NCBI GenBank assembly: GCA_034440455.1
Contig: JAWXCB010000021.1
Coordinates: 1-54,414, forward strand
Direction of reading: 5' to 3'
Length of the DNA: 54,414 nt
DNA from: JAWXCB01 sp034440455
GTDB lineage: Bacteria > Bacteroidota > Bacteroidia > Chitinophagales > CAIOSU01
Positions 43,525 to 51,778 of the stretch are shown piece by piece (the first letter of the stretch is position 1; each line of letters starts with the position of its first letter). Under the pieces are notes generated by a model that was not told the DNA's origin, did not search any database, and saw only the letters and a program-made list of their open reading frames with translations. A program made the translations under genes and the position numbers.

Positions 43525-45864
43525 ATGCTGAAAACCGACCAAGTTCAAATTGTTTTATCCGATGTGCTGAAAAACACGAAAGAATTCAGCTTAATCTACA
43601 AACCTTCTTTTTACAGGCTATCTCATGCGGAAGATCGCAATAAAGTATATGATTTGCTTCAGCGTCCCGGCATTAAAGTATCCGATGAGTTGCATGGTCA
43701 GTTAAGGGAATTGGTGAAGTCGCAAAATCCAACTTACAAATTCAAGTCTGATGAGTTAGATGATGCAGCGACAAAACATCTCAATAATATTCCTGCTGAA
43801 GAATATGGCGTTTGGGTTTATTATCCTTGGCTCAATCACATCATTCATATTCTCGATAGCGAAGAATACCGCGATGTAAGAACGAACCGCAACCAATATA
43901 AAATCACACCGGAAGAGCGGGATATTCTCAGCAAAATAAAAATTGGCGTTTTGGGTTTATCGGTTGGACAGGCAGTTGCGATTGCATTGGCGATGGAACG
44001 CAGTTTTGGGGAGCTTAGAATTGCCGATTTCGACATACTGGAATTGTCGAATCTCAACAGGATTCGTTCAGGTGTACAGGATTTAGGATTGCTGAAAACA
44101 GTTTCTACTGCACGACAAATTGCGGAAATTGACCCATATCTCAATGTAAATTGTTTTCACGAGGGTATCACCGAAAGAAATCTCGATGCTTTTTTCTTAG
44201 AGGGAGGTAAGTTGGATATTGTAATTGATGAGTGTGATGGATTGGATGTGAAAATTCTTGCGCGTCATAAAGCAAAAGAATTGCGCGTTCCGATGTTGAT
44301 GGAAACTAGCGACAGAGGAATGCTGGACGTAGAGCGGTTTGACTTAGAGCCAAACCGTTCTATCATGCACGGGTTGATTGACCATCTTGACTTGAATCCG
44401 CAGAATCTGAAAGGACTTTCAAACGAAGAAAAAATTCCTTACATCATTCCAATGGTTGGTTTGGATACGATGTCTGATAGGTTGAAAGCATCCATGCTTG
44501 AAGTGGAACAATCAATAACCACATGGCCACAACTTGCATCAGATGTGATTCTTGGAGGGGCAGTTTCAGCAAACGTATGTCGCAGGATTGCTTTGAATCA
44601 ATTTCAGGCTTCGGGAAGGTTCTTTGTGGACATGAATGAAATCGTAAGCGAGAAAAATATTTTTCAGTTTAAAAAGGAAGAAGGTTTAGAAGAAGTTGTT
44701 GCTGCACTGGAGGTTCAAGAGAAGATGAATATTCATGTGCTCAGTGTTGATGCGAATCAATTAGAATTAGAGAAAGTGCAGGTGAATGCGTTGGTGAAAG
44801 CTGCAATCAGCGCGCCTTCCGGTGGCAACAGCCAACCATGGAAATGGGTGTATGAAAACAAAAACCTTTATCTGCTTTTAGATAAATCTCGTGCTGCGTC
44901 ATTCTTGGATTTTGAAAGCGCAGGCGGTTATCTCGGGCTGGGTGCGGCTACTGAAAATCTTATTCTCAAGGCGCACGATATGGGCTTGGAAGTACGTCTG
45001 GAAGAATTTCCAGAAAAAGAAAATCCTAACCTCGCGGCAGTTTTTCGTTTTTACATTCACGCATCCTCTGCAAGCGGAAAAGTTGAAACGCATGACTTCG
45101 ACAACTTATCCGATGCAGTGAATATCAGGCTCACAAACCGCCTGCTGCGAAACCGTCAAAAACTTCCGGCAGAACGATTAAGTAAATTGAAGGAAACAGG
45201 ACAAACAATTTCAGGCACGGAAATAAACTGGATTGATGAAGATGCGGCAATGAAATCCATCGGTGAATTGATTGCGAAGATTGACCGCATTTTAATCACG
45301 CATAAAGACGGGCATCATGGATTTGTTACTGAAATAAGATGGAATGAAGCAGAAGCGCAAGCGATGAAGGATGGAGTTGATATAGCAACGATTGATTTAT
45401 CTGCCGGTGAAGCCGCAGGTTTTCGAATGGCGAAAAACTGGTCGGTAGTGAAAATGCTGAACACATGGAGCGGAGGGAGCGTGTTTGAGAAAATGTCGCG
45501 CAAATGCGTTGCAGGAGCTTCCGCAATTGGGTTAATCACGATGCCGGGTCCCGAATCACATTTTTATTATAATGCGGGTCGCTCGTTGGAAAGAATTTGG
45601 CTCGCTGCAAATAAGGAAGGAATTTCCCTGCAACCGATGACAGCATTAACTTTCCTTTTACACAGGTTGATTCATGGAAACGGAGTGGGGTTAGCTCCCG
45701 CGAATATTGAAGAACTAATTGCTATCCAAAAAGAGTTTAACGCGATATTCAATTTAAGTAATGGCGCACATCCTGCTTTCCTCTTTCGACTTTTAATTGC
45801 AGGAAACCCGAAAGTGAAATCATTCAGAAGACCGGTGGAAGATGTGCTGATTTATAAGAAGTAA
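43525..45864 (+). CDS. E1-like (ThiF) adenylating domain fused to nitroreductase, Rv1355c-like
   Basis: This 779-residue fusion resembles the Rv1355c/MoeY family. The E1/ThiF core lies in about residues 125-330: nucleotide loop 'GLSVGQA' (144-150), acidic DFD (168-170), 'NLNRI' (177-181) and ECDGLDVK (236-243). The nitroreductase half begins near 415 with the FMN-binding motif 'APSGGNSQPW' (430-439). No typical E1 catalytic Cys and no zinc CxxC motifs are visible. The expected chemistry is adenylation of a carboxylate or thiocarboxylate and an FMN-dependent redox step on an unknown substrate. It is followed 3 bases later by an acyltransferase gene and then signalling genes. Confidence 0.82.
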   Translation: MLKTDQVQIVLSDVLKNTKEFSLIYKPSFYRLSHAEDRNKVYDLLQRPGIKVSDELHGQLRELVKSQNPTYKFKSDELDDAATKHLNNIPAEEYGVWVYYPWLNHIIHILDSEEYRDVRTNRNQYKITPEERDILSKIKIGVLGLSVGQAVAIALAMERSFGELRIADFDILELSNLNRIRSGVQDLGLLKTVSTARQIAEIDPYLNVNCFHEGITERNLDAFFLEGGKLDIVIDECDGLDVKILARHKAKELRVPMLMETSDRGMLDVERFDLEPNRSIMHGLIDHLDLNPQNLKGLSNEEKIPYIIPMVGLDTMSDRLKASMLEVEQSITTWPQLASDVILGGAVSANVCRRIALNQFQASGRFFVDMNEIVSEKNIFQFKKEEGLEEVVAALEVQEKMNIHVLSVDANQLELEKVQVNALVKAAISAPSGGNSQPWKWVYENKNLYLLLDKSRAASFLDFESAGGYLGLGAATENLILKAHDMGLEVRLEEFPEKENPNLAAVFRFYIHASSASGKVETHDFDNLSDAVNIRLTNRLLRNRQKLPAERLSKLKETGQTISGTEINWIDEDAAMKSIGELIAKIDRILITHKDGHHGFVTEIRWNEAEAQAMKDGVDIATIDLSAGEAAGFRMAKNWSVVKMLNTWSGGSVFEKMSRKCVAGASAIGLITMPGPESHFYYNAGRSLERIWLAANKEGISLQPMTALTFLLHRLIHGNGVGLAPANIEELIAIQKEFNAIFNLSNGAHPAFLFRLLIAGNPKVKSFRRPVEDVLIYKK

Positions 45865-45867
45865 AAA

Positions 45868-46611
45868 ATGAACGCCCCGATTACGATACGTGCTTTTCGC
45901 GCTGTTGAAGAACCTGAAACCTGCGAACAATTCTTCGAAGGTCATGTGAATGTGCTGCGCAGTTACGGAGTGAACCCCATCAGTTCTGCGAAACGCGAAT
46001 GGTTTATCAATCCCGCTGTGTATGGATTGATTGCCGAGCAGCAGGGCAAATTTGTAGGAGGAGTAAAAGTGCATAAAGTTGGAGGCAGCCAATGGTTGCC
46101 TGTTGAAGAGGGAGTGGGTTATTTGGATGAAAAAATTTTTGATACAGTAATAAAATACGCGCCAAAAGGAGCCGGTGAAGCTTGCGGATTATGGAATGCT
46201 CAGGAAGTTGCAGGGATGGGTGTAAGTTATATTCTGTCAAGGGCAATCATTGTATTGTCTTATCATCTTAATATTAAAAGATTGTTTGCCCTTTCATCTG
46301 ACCATACCATTAACATGTTTCGCGAGTTGGGTTTTCAGGTTATTCGCTCGGTGGGGCAACACGGAGATTTCATTTATCCTTCGCCAGATTATATCTCAAG
46401 AGTGATTATCGTAAACGCAGAAACATTGTCAACCGCTACTCCGTACAATAGAGACATCATGTTTTCACTCCGTGAAACGCCCAATCAAATCAGAAAAGAA
46501 ACAGGACCCAAGGGTGAAATTGAAATTCACTACCAGCTTCACCCTTCCAAATGGGATGAAATATCTCATAGACAGTTGCAATTGGCAACTGCTGACAAAA
46601 AGCACGTATAG
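45868..46611 (+). CDS. GNAT-fold acyltransferase, FeeM/N-acyl amino acid synthase-like
   Basis: This 247-residue protein has GNAT-type features: 'TIRAFRAVEEPETCEQF', 'YGLIAEQQGKFVGGVKVHKV', 'EACGLWNAQEVAGMGVSYIL' and 'NMFRELGFQVI'. The overall layout is close to FeeM/LuxI-fold N-acyl amino acid synthases in length and order, and to acetyltransferases in general. It begins 3 bases after the E1-nitroreductase gene, and the kinase start lies inside its last 56 bases. Its acyl donor and acceptor are unknown. Confidence 0.65.
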   Translation: MNAPITIRAFRAVEEPETCEQFFEGHVNVLRSYGVNPISSAKREWFINPAVYGLIAEQQGKFVGGVKVHKVGGSQWLPVEEGVGYLDEKIFDTVIKYAPKGAGEACGLWNAQEVAGMGVSYILSRAIIVLSYHLNIKRLFALSSDHTINMFRELGFQVIRSVGQHGDFIYPSPDYISRVIIVNAETLSTATPYNRDIMFSLRETPNQIRKETGPKGEIEIHYQLHPSKWDEISHRQLQLATADKKHV

Positions 46612-48838
46612 CCGATTACCAATAATTTTTTTTCTTCTCGTATTCGCATTCTTTTCCTCTGCCCGCGCTGAAGCTCCTGTATTTTTGTTTGACGGCTCCA
46701 ATATTGAAATAGACGGCAAGCATATCGGGATTCTGGAAGACAAGTCTTCTGAATTAAAGTTGAGCGATGTCATCCGTTCTAACGGGTTTAGCAGCGCGAA
46801 TCAAGAAATCCCCAACTTGATGATTTCCAAATCAACATTTTGGGCAAAGATTCAAATCACAAATAAGTCGGAGGATGAACGGTTATTCATTGAATATCCT
46901 TACCCGATAGTTGACCATGCGGATTTATACACAGTACTGCCTGATGGCAAAATCTCATTGCAGGAATTGGGAGAGAAAATTCCAATCAATAAGCGAAAAT
47001 ATCGCTCGCCTTCATTTGTTTATGATTTACATATCCCGATAAATCAAACGCGAACAGTCTTTCTGCAGATAAAAAACACCCAGCAGATAATGCTTCCATT
47101 AAAGGTGGGAAATGCGGAAGCAATCTTTAACAGCGTTTCAAGAAAAGATATTTTTTCAAGCATTTATGCAGGCATTATCGTGGTAATGTTTCTATATAAT
47201 CTTTTCATTTTTTACGCAACGCGCGACAAAAGCTATGTATATTATTCAGCATACATTCTGTTGGCGGGAATAACGCATATCAGCCATCATGGATACACCT
47301 ACAAGTTATTGTGGCCCGGTTCGCCTTTACTTGCTGAGTGGAGTGTCGCGTTGTCTCCTGCTTTGGTAGGCATAGCAGGCGCGTTGTTCGTGCGGGATTT
47401 TCTTCAGACAAAAATTTACTCGAAGAAATTTCACAGGTTTTACGATGTCTTATTGGTTCTTTACGTTATTTGCATTTCTCTCTTTTTTTTAGGCTTCAAG
47501 CAATTCAGCTATCAACTTTCGCAGGCAACAGCAATGGTTTTATCTGTAGCCATCATTACTACTTCCGCAGTTGTAGCGCGAAGAGGATACCGTCCGGCTA
47601 AATATTTTTTCTATGGTTTCACGGTTTTTCTTTCAAGCCTCATCATCTTTATCCTGAAGGATTTTGGATTGTTTCCTTACAATGAATTGACGGTTTATTG
47701 TCTCGAAATAGGTTCTTCCGCAGAGTTGATATTGCTTTCTTTCGCGCTTGGCGATAAGATAAATATTCTGAAAAAAGAAAAAGAGGATTCGCAGGCAAAA
47801 ACAGTGGAAGCATTGCGTGAGAATGAACGCATCATGCGCGAGCAGAATGTGATTTTGGAATCGAAAGTAAAGGAGCGAACGCATGAATTGCAAAAGTCAA
47901 ACAGCGATTTAAGCGTTGCAATTATGGATTTAAAAGAAGCGCAGTCGCAACTTGTGGATGCCGAGAAGATGGCATCACTTGGTCAGTTGACTGCGGGTAT
48001 CGCGCATGAAATTAACAACCCCATCAACTTTGTTGTGTCCAACATCAATCCGCTAAAAAGAGATATTGACGACATCTTGCAAGTGCTCGCCAAGTACGCT
48101 GAAATAAAAGACGCAAACGATATTAACGGCAAGTTGAATGAAGTAAACGAATTAAAGGAGCAGTTAGACCTCAGCTATGTAATGGAGGAAATCAATTTAC
48201 TGTTGAAAGGCATTGATGACGGAGCAAACCGCACTGCGGAAATTGTGAAAAGCCTGCGTACTTTTTCAAGATTGGATGAAACGGATTTGAAAAAAGCGGA
48301 CATCAATGAAGGAATAGAATCAACCTTAGTGCTTTTGAATAGTTCCTCTGCGCATGGAGTAGAGTTTGTAAAAAAATATGAGGTGCATGACCCGATTGAG
48401 TGCTATGCGGGAAAGCTGAATCAGTTGTTTATGAATGTGCTGAAAAATGCAATGCAGGCGGTAGCGGCAAAACAATATTCACAGCATGAAAAGCCGATGA
48501 TTACCATTGTAACAAAAGATTTGCAGGAAGAGATACTGATCAGTATAAAAGATAACGGCACCGGAATGGACGAAGCAACGCAGGCGAGAATATTTGAACC
48601 GTTTTTTACTACAAAAGATGTGGGAGAAGGAACTGGCTTAGGCTTATCTATCGTGTACAGCATCATTGAAAAACATAATGGTTTGATAGAAGTGGAATCA
48701 CAACAGGGCATCGACACCGAGTTTATGATTTACATTCCTAAGTATCAGTATAAGACAGACGATAAAGAGAAAATAAAAACGCTAAAAGCAGAGCGCAGAA
48801 GCAGAATGTTGAAACAGCATAAACGGATAAACAACTAA
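46556..48838 (+). CDS. 7TM-DISM sensor histidine kinase
   Basis: A signal-like hydrophobic N-terminus (IIFFLLVFAFFSSARA) precedes a 7TMR-DISM extracellular domain ('LMISKSTFWAKIQITNKSED', 'HADLYTVLPDGKISL'). Seven membrane helices lie at about 210-400, then a coiled coil, HisKA with the phospho-acceptor His484 ('LTAGIAHEINNPINFV') and HATPase ('DNGTGMDEATQARIFEPFFTT'). 7TM-DISM receptors typically sense small soluble ligands. The frame opens at 46472, but ATG 46556 (MKYLIDSCNWQLL) is preferred because it removes an uninformative charged lead, and it lies inside the acyltransferase gene. The next gene starts 3 bases after its stop. Confidence 0.88.
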   Translation: MKYLIDSCNWQLLTKSTYSRLPIIFFLLVFAFFSSARAEAPVFLFDGSNIEIDGKHIGILEDKSSELKLSDVIRSNGFSSANQEIPNLMISKSTFWAKIQITNKSEDERLFIEYPYPIVDHADLYTVLPDGKISLQELGEKIPINKRKYRSPSFVYDLHIPINQTRTVFLQIKNTQQIMLPLKVGNAEAIFNSVSRKDIFSSIYAGIIVVMFLYNLFIFYATRDKSYVYYSAYILLAGITHISHHGYTYKLLWPGSPLLAEWSVALSPALVGIAGALFVRDFLQTKIYSKKFHRFYDVLLVLYVICISLFFLGFKQFSYQLSQATAMVLSVAIITTSAVVARRGYRPAKYFFYGFTVFLSSLIIFILKDFGLFPYNELTVYCLEIGSSAELILLSFALGDKINILKKEKEDSQAKTVEALRENERIMREQNVILESKVKERTHELQKSNSDLSVAIMDLKEAQSQLVDAEKMASLGQLTAGIAHEINNPINFVVSNINPLKRDIDDILQVLAKYAEIKDANDINGKLNEVNELKEQLDLSYVMEEINLLLKGIDDGANRTAEIVKSLRTFSRLDETDLKKADINEGIESTLVLLNSSSAHGVEFVKKYEVHDPIECYAGKLNQLFMNVLKNAMQAVAAKQYSQHEKPMITIVTKDLQEEILISIKDNGTGMDEATQARIFEPFFTTKDVGEGTGLGLSIVYSIIEKHNGLIEVESQQGIDTEFMIYIPKYQYKTDDKEKIKTLKAERRSRMLKQHKRINN

Positions 48839-48841
48839 GCG

Positions 48842-49939
48842 ATGAACTCTCCGAAACTGGCAATATTATATCTTGACGATGAGGTGAATAACCTGACGGG
48901 TTTCAAAGCTGCGTTCAGGCGCGATTACACCGTGCATATTGCGAATTCAGCAATAGAGGCTCAGGATATCCTCAGCAAGAATGAAATTCATGTAATTGTC
49001 AGCGACCAAAGAATGCCTGATGTAACAGGGGTTCAATTCTTCAAGTCTATTCTTGAAAAATATCCGAATCCGGTGCGCATCCTGCTAACTGGTTATGCAG
49101 ATATTGAAGCAGTTGTGCAGGCCATTAACGAAGGGCATGTCTATCGTTACATCTCAAAGCCCTGGGAAGAGCGTGATTTGAAATTGGCGATTGATAACGC
49201 GCTGAAGTTTTTCAAAACGCAAAATGAATTGCGCATCCGTAACGCAGAGTTGGAAAAAGCAAATGCAGAACTGGAAAAGTTTGTGTACAGCGCTTCCCAT
49301 GATTTGCGCGCGCCATTAGCTTCTGTGCTTGGACTTACGCGATTGGCTAAAATGGAAAACAATAATCCTGATTGTAACGATTATCTCTCTAAAATCGAAA
49401 CAAGCGTTGATAAGCTTGACTTGTTGTTGCGCAACATCATCAACTATTATCGTGGCGTGAAACAAGAAGAGCAGCATGTTGAAATTGATTTTCAAAAATT
49501 ATTTAAAGAAGCGCTCGATAGTTTTGAATATTACGGCAATGCGAAGCAAATCAAATTTTCGGTTGACGTGAAGCAGAGCAATATTTTCAAAGGAGATGAA
49601 CCGCGTCTGAAAATCATTTTGAATAACATGCTTTCCAACGCGATTAAATACCAGCGCACAGACGAAGGCGAGAAACAGGTTACCTTACATGCTACGGTTG
49701 AAAACGGACACGCCTCCATCGAAGTTGGAGATAATGGCATCGGCATCGAACCGGGCAACACGGAAAAAATTTTCATGATGTTCCATCGCTCTACGGAGAA
49801 GAACGCAGGCTCCGGCATCGGACTCTATATCGTGAAAGAAACGCTGAACAAACTTTCCGGTTCTATTGCCGTTGACAGTACGCCCGGCAAAGGTTCAAAG
49901 TTCATTATTAAAATACCTAACCATCATGACCACAACTAA
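48842..49939 (+). CDS. Hybrid receiver-histidine kinase without membrane segment
   Basis: This 365-residue soluble protein has a receiver first (Asp55 in VSDQRMP), a short coiled coil ('RNAELEKANAELEKFVYSAS'), HisKA with His153 in 'YSASHDLRAPLASVLG' and HATPase ('GDNGIGIEPGNTEKIFMMF', 'SGIGLYIVKETLN'). It is probably the second step of a relay: its receiver takes phosphate from the upstream 7TM kinase and its own kinase passes it on. The gene sits 3 bases after that kinase and overlaps the following response regulator by 14 bases. Confidence 0.87.
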   Translation: MNSPKLAILYLDDEVNNLTGFKAAFRRDYTVHIANSAIEAQDILSKNEIHVIVSDQRMPDVTGVQFFKSILEKYPNPVRILLTGYADIEAVVQAINEGHVYRYISKPWEERDLKLAIDNALKFFKTQNELRIRNAELEKANAELEKFVYSASHDLRAPLASVLGLTRLAKMENNNPDCNDYLSKIETSVDKLDLLLRNIINYYRGVKQEEQHVEIDFQKLFKEALDSFEYYGNAKQIKFSVDVKQSNIFKGDEPRLKIILNNMLSNAIKYQRTDEGEKQVTLHATVENGHASIEVGDNGIGIEPGNTEKIFMMFHRSTEKNAGSGIGLYIVKETLNKLSGSIAVDSTPGKGSKFIIKIPNHHDHN

Positions 49940-50333
49940 TCAGCCATTAGTGATGATGATTGATGACAACGAGATTGACCTGTTTGTAAACAAAAAATTT
50001 TTACGTGTGTCCGGCATCACCGACAACACGATTTCATTTATCTCCGCAAAAGATGCGCTCAATTACATTTCTGCAAATGCAACTACGCCTGAAAAACTTC
50101 CAAAACTGATTTTGTTAGATATTCAAATGCCGGAAATAAATGGCTTCCGTTTTTTAGAACTGTTTCAAGATGCGCCTGAAAGCGCACAGCATGAAATGAA
50201 AATCATCATGCTTTCTTCTACGCTTGACCCGCTTGATATTGAGAAGGCGCGGTGCAACCGTTTTGTGGTTGATATTTTAAAAAAACCGCTTGACCCCGCT
50301 GCGCTGAAAGAGGCGTTGAAAAATCACGCTTGA
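49926..50333 (+). CDS. Response regulator, single receiver domain
   Basis: This receiver protein (135 residues from ATG 49926, MTTTNQPLVMMIDDNEIDLF) has the acidic DDN cluster, phospho-acceptor Asp in 'LILLDIQMPEINGF' and conserved Lys in 'VDILKKPLDPAAL'. It resembles the small CheY-like or phytochrome-associated receivers with 'VDDNEIDLFVNKKFL'. The open frame begins at 49866, but the ATG at 49926 is better supported because it starts at the fold and overlaps the kinase gene by only 14 bases. No DNA-binding domain is present. It ends the cluster. Confidence 0.88.
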   Translation: MTTTNQPLVMMIDDNEIDLFVNKKFLRVSGITDNTISFISAKDALNYISANATTPEKLPKLILLDIQMPEINGFRFLELFQDAPESAQHEMKIIMLSSTLDPLDIEKARCNRFVVDILKKPLDPAALKEALKNHA

Positions 50334-50384
50334 AAAAGCCACGCACTCCTCAAGCATTAACTACCACCTATTCTTAAATAGTGT

Positions 50385-51650
50385 TTATGCCTTCACCAAC
50401 TCCATCACGGTGATTTCGGGCAAGATGCCGATTCTGCCGTGGAAGCCGATGAAGCCGAAGCCGCGATTCACGTAGAGATATTGTTTTCCTTCTTGATAAA
50501 GTCCAGCCCATTGCTTGTAGAGATATTGGCTGGGACTCCATTTAATGAAGCCGGGAATTTCAACGCCAAGCTGCGCTCCGTGTGTGTGTCCGGCAAACTG
50601 AATGTCAATATCGGGATATTGCTTCAAAATTTCGCCTTCCCAGTGTGATGGATCGTGCGAGAGTAAAAGTTTCACATCAGCAGTTTCGCAGCCTGCGCAG
50701 GCTTTGGACATGTTGCCATAGGTGTGGAAGCGCCCGCTGTTGCTCCAGTTTTCTGAGCCGATGATGGCGAGCGTGTCGTTGCCTCTGCGCAAGATGCGGT
50801 TTTCGTTGAGCAGCAGACTCCAGCCCATGCCTTTGTGAATTTCAGAAAGCAGTTTCCTGTTTGCCGCTTTTCCGCTTTCTTCTTCTCCGGGCGACCAACG
50901 CACATAATCAGCATAATCATGGTTTCCAAAGATGGAATACACGCCTTCTTTCGCTCTTATTTTTTCAAACACATCGCTGAAGGCGAGCATCTCTTCAGCG
51001 CGGTAGTTCACGATGTCGCCTGTGAAAAACACGAGGTCGGCATTTTCTTTATTAATCATTTCAATGCCGCGTTCCACTTGCGAGCGCGATACGAAGCTGC
51101 CGGAGTGTACGTCAGATATTTGAACGATTTTCAAGCCATTAAAACTTTCGGGCAAATGCGGAAGCGCAACCTTCACGCGGTGAATCTTGTAGTTGTAAGC
51201 ATTGCGCAAAATGCCGTTGATGCCGAGCGCAAGCGGAATTCCTCCGGCAACCATTGCGAGTTGTCCGATGAATTTTGAGCGGGTAATAGGAGGGAGGGGT
51301 GAGCCATCAGCGGGCTTGTCGGCAAAGAAGCGCGTTATCCATGCGATGCCGCGAAGAATATCATCAAAGAATACAAAAGGAAGAACGACAATCTTTGTGA
51401 GGTAGATGAGCATGATGAAGGAGAACAGATACATCCGCAGTGCGGTGGGCCATTTATCAAACGGGAAGAAAAGCACCGTGGTGAGCGAGGCAAGCGTCAG
51501 CACCGTTAGCGACCAATAAATGATATTGATTATTCTTTTGGCGGAAGGAGATAATTCTGATGAGGATGAGCGCACCGCCTGAAACGCATAGATGTCAATA
51601 AGCAGCACCAAGCCAGTGACGATGCTATAGAATATAAGAAAGCGGAGCAT
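50385..51650 (-). CDS. Membrane-anchored metallophosphoesterase
   Basis: The N-terminal 110 residues hold three or four membrane helices. After a linker comes a calcineurin-type phosphoesterase domain: 'IVQISDVHSGSFVS' (Asp, His), 'FFTGDIVNY' (Asp), 'GNHDYADYV' (Asn, His) and 'AGHTHGAQLGV' (His pair). These bind two metals. The type resembles YkuE/LpxH-like enzymes; substrate and direction of activity are unknown. It converges with the response regulator gene, with no terminator-like structure in the 51-base gap. Confidence 0.88.
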   Translation of the reverse strand: MLRFLIFYSIVTGLVLLIDIYAFQAVRSSSSELSPSAKRIINIIYWSLTVLTLASLTTVLFFPFDKWPTALRMYLFSFIMLIYLTKIVVLPFVFFDDILRGIAWITRFFADKPADGSPLPPITRSKFIGQLAMVAGGIPLALGINGILRNAYNYKIHRVKVALPHLPESFNGLKIVQISDVHSGSFVSRSQVERGIEMINKENADLVFFTGDIVNYRAEEMLAFSDVFEKIRAKEGVYSIFGNHDYADYVRWSPGEEESGKAANRKLLSEIHKGMGWSLLLNENRILRRGNDTLAIIGSENWSNSGRFHTYGNMSKACAGCETADVKLLLSHDPSHWEGEILKQYPDIDIQFAGHTHGAQLGVEIPGFIKWSPSQYLYKQWAGLYQEGKQYLYVNRGFGFIGFHGRIGILPEITVMELVKA

Positions 51651-51755
51651 GGATTATTTGAAGTTTAGAGTTTGAAGTTTGAGGATTTAAATTGTGTTTG
51701 TCGAAAAAAAAGGATGCAGGAATCAAACGGAGTCGAAATTAGGCAAGGTTCTATT

Positions 51756-51763
51756 TACTTTTG
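51756..51763 (+). promoter_or_regulatory. -7 promoter element for the M1 peptidase gene
   Basis: TACTTTTG matches TAnnTTTG exactly and ends 16 bases before the ATG at 51779. It also argues against the TTG at 51761 as start. Confidence 0.5.
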
Positions 51764-51778
51764 AAGAAACAAGATTTA

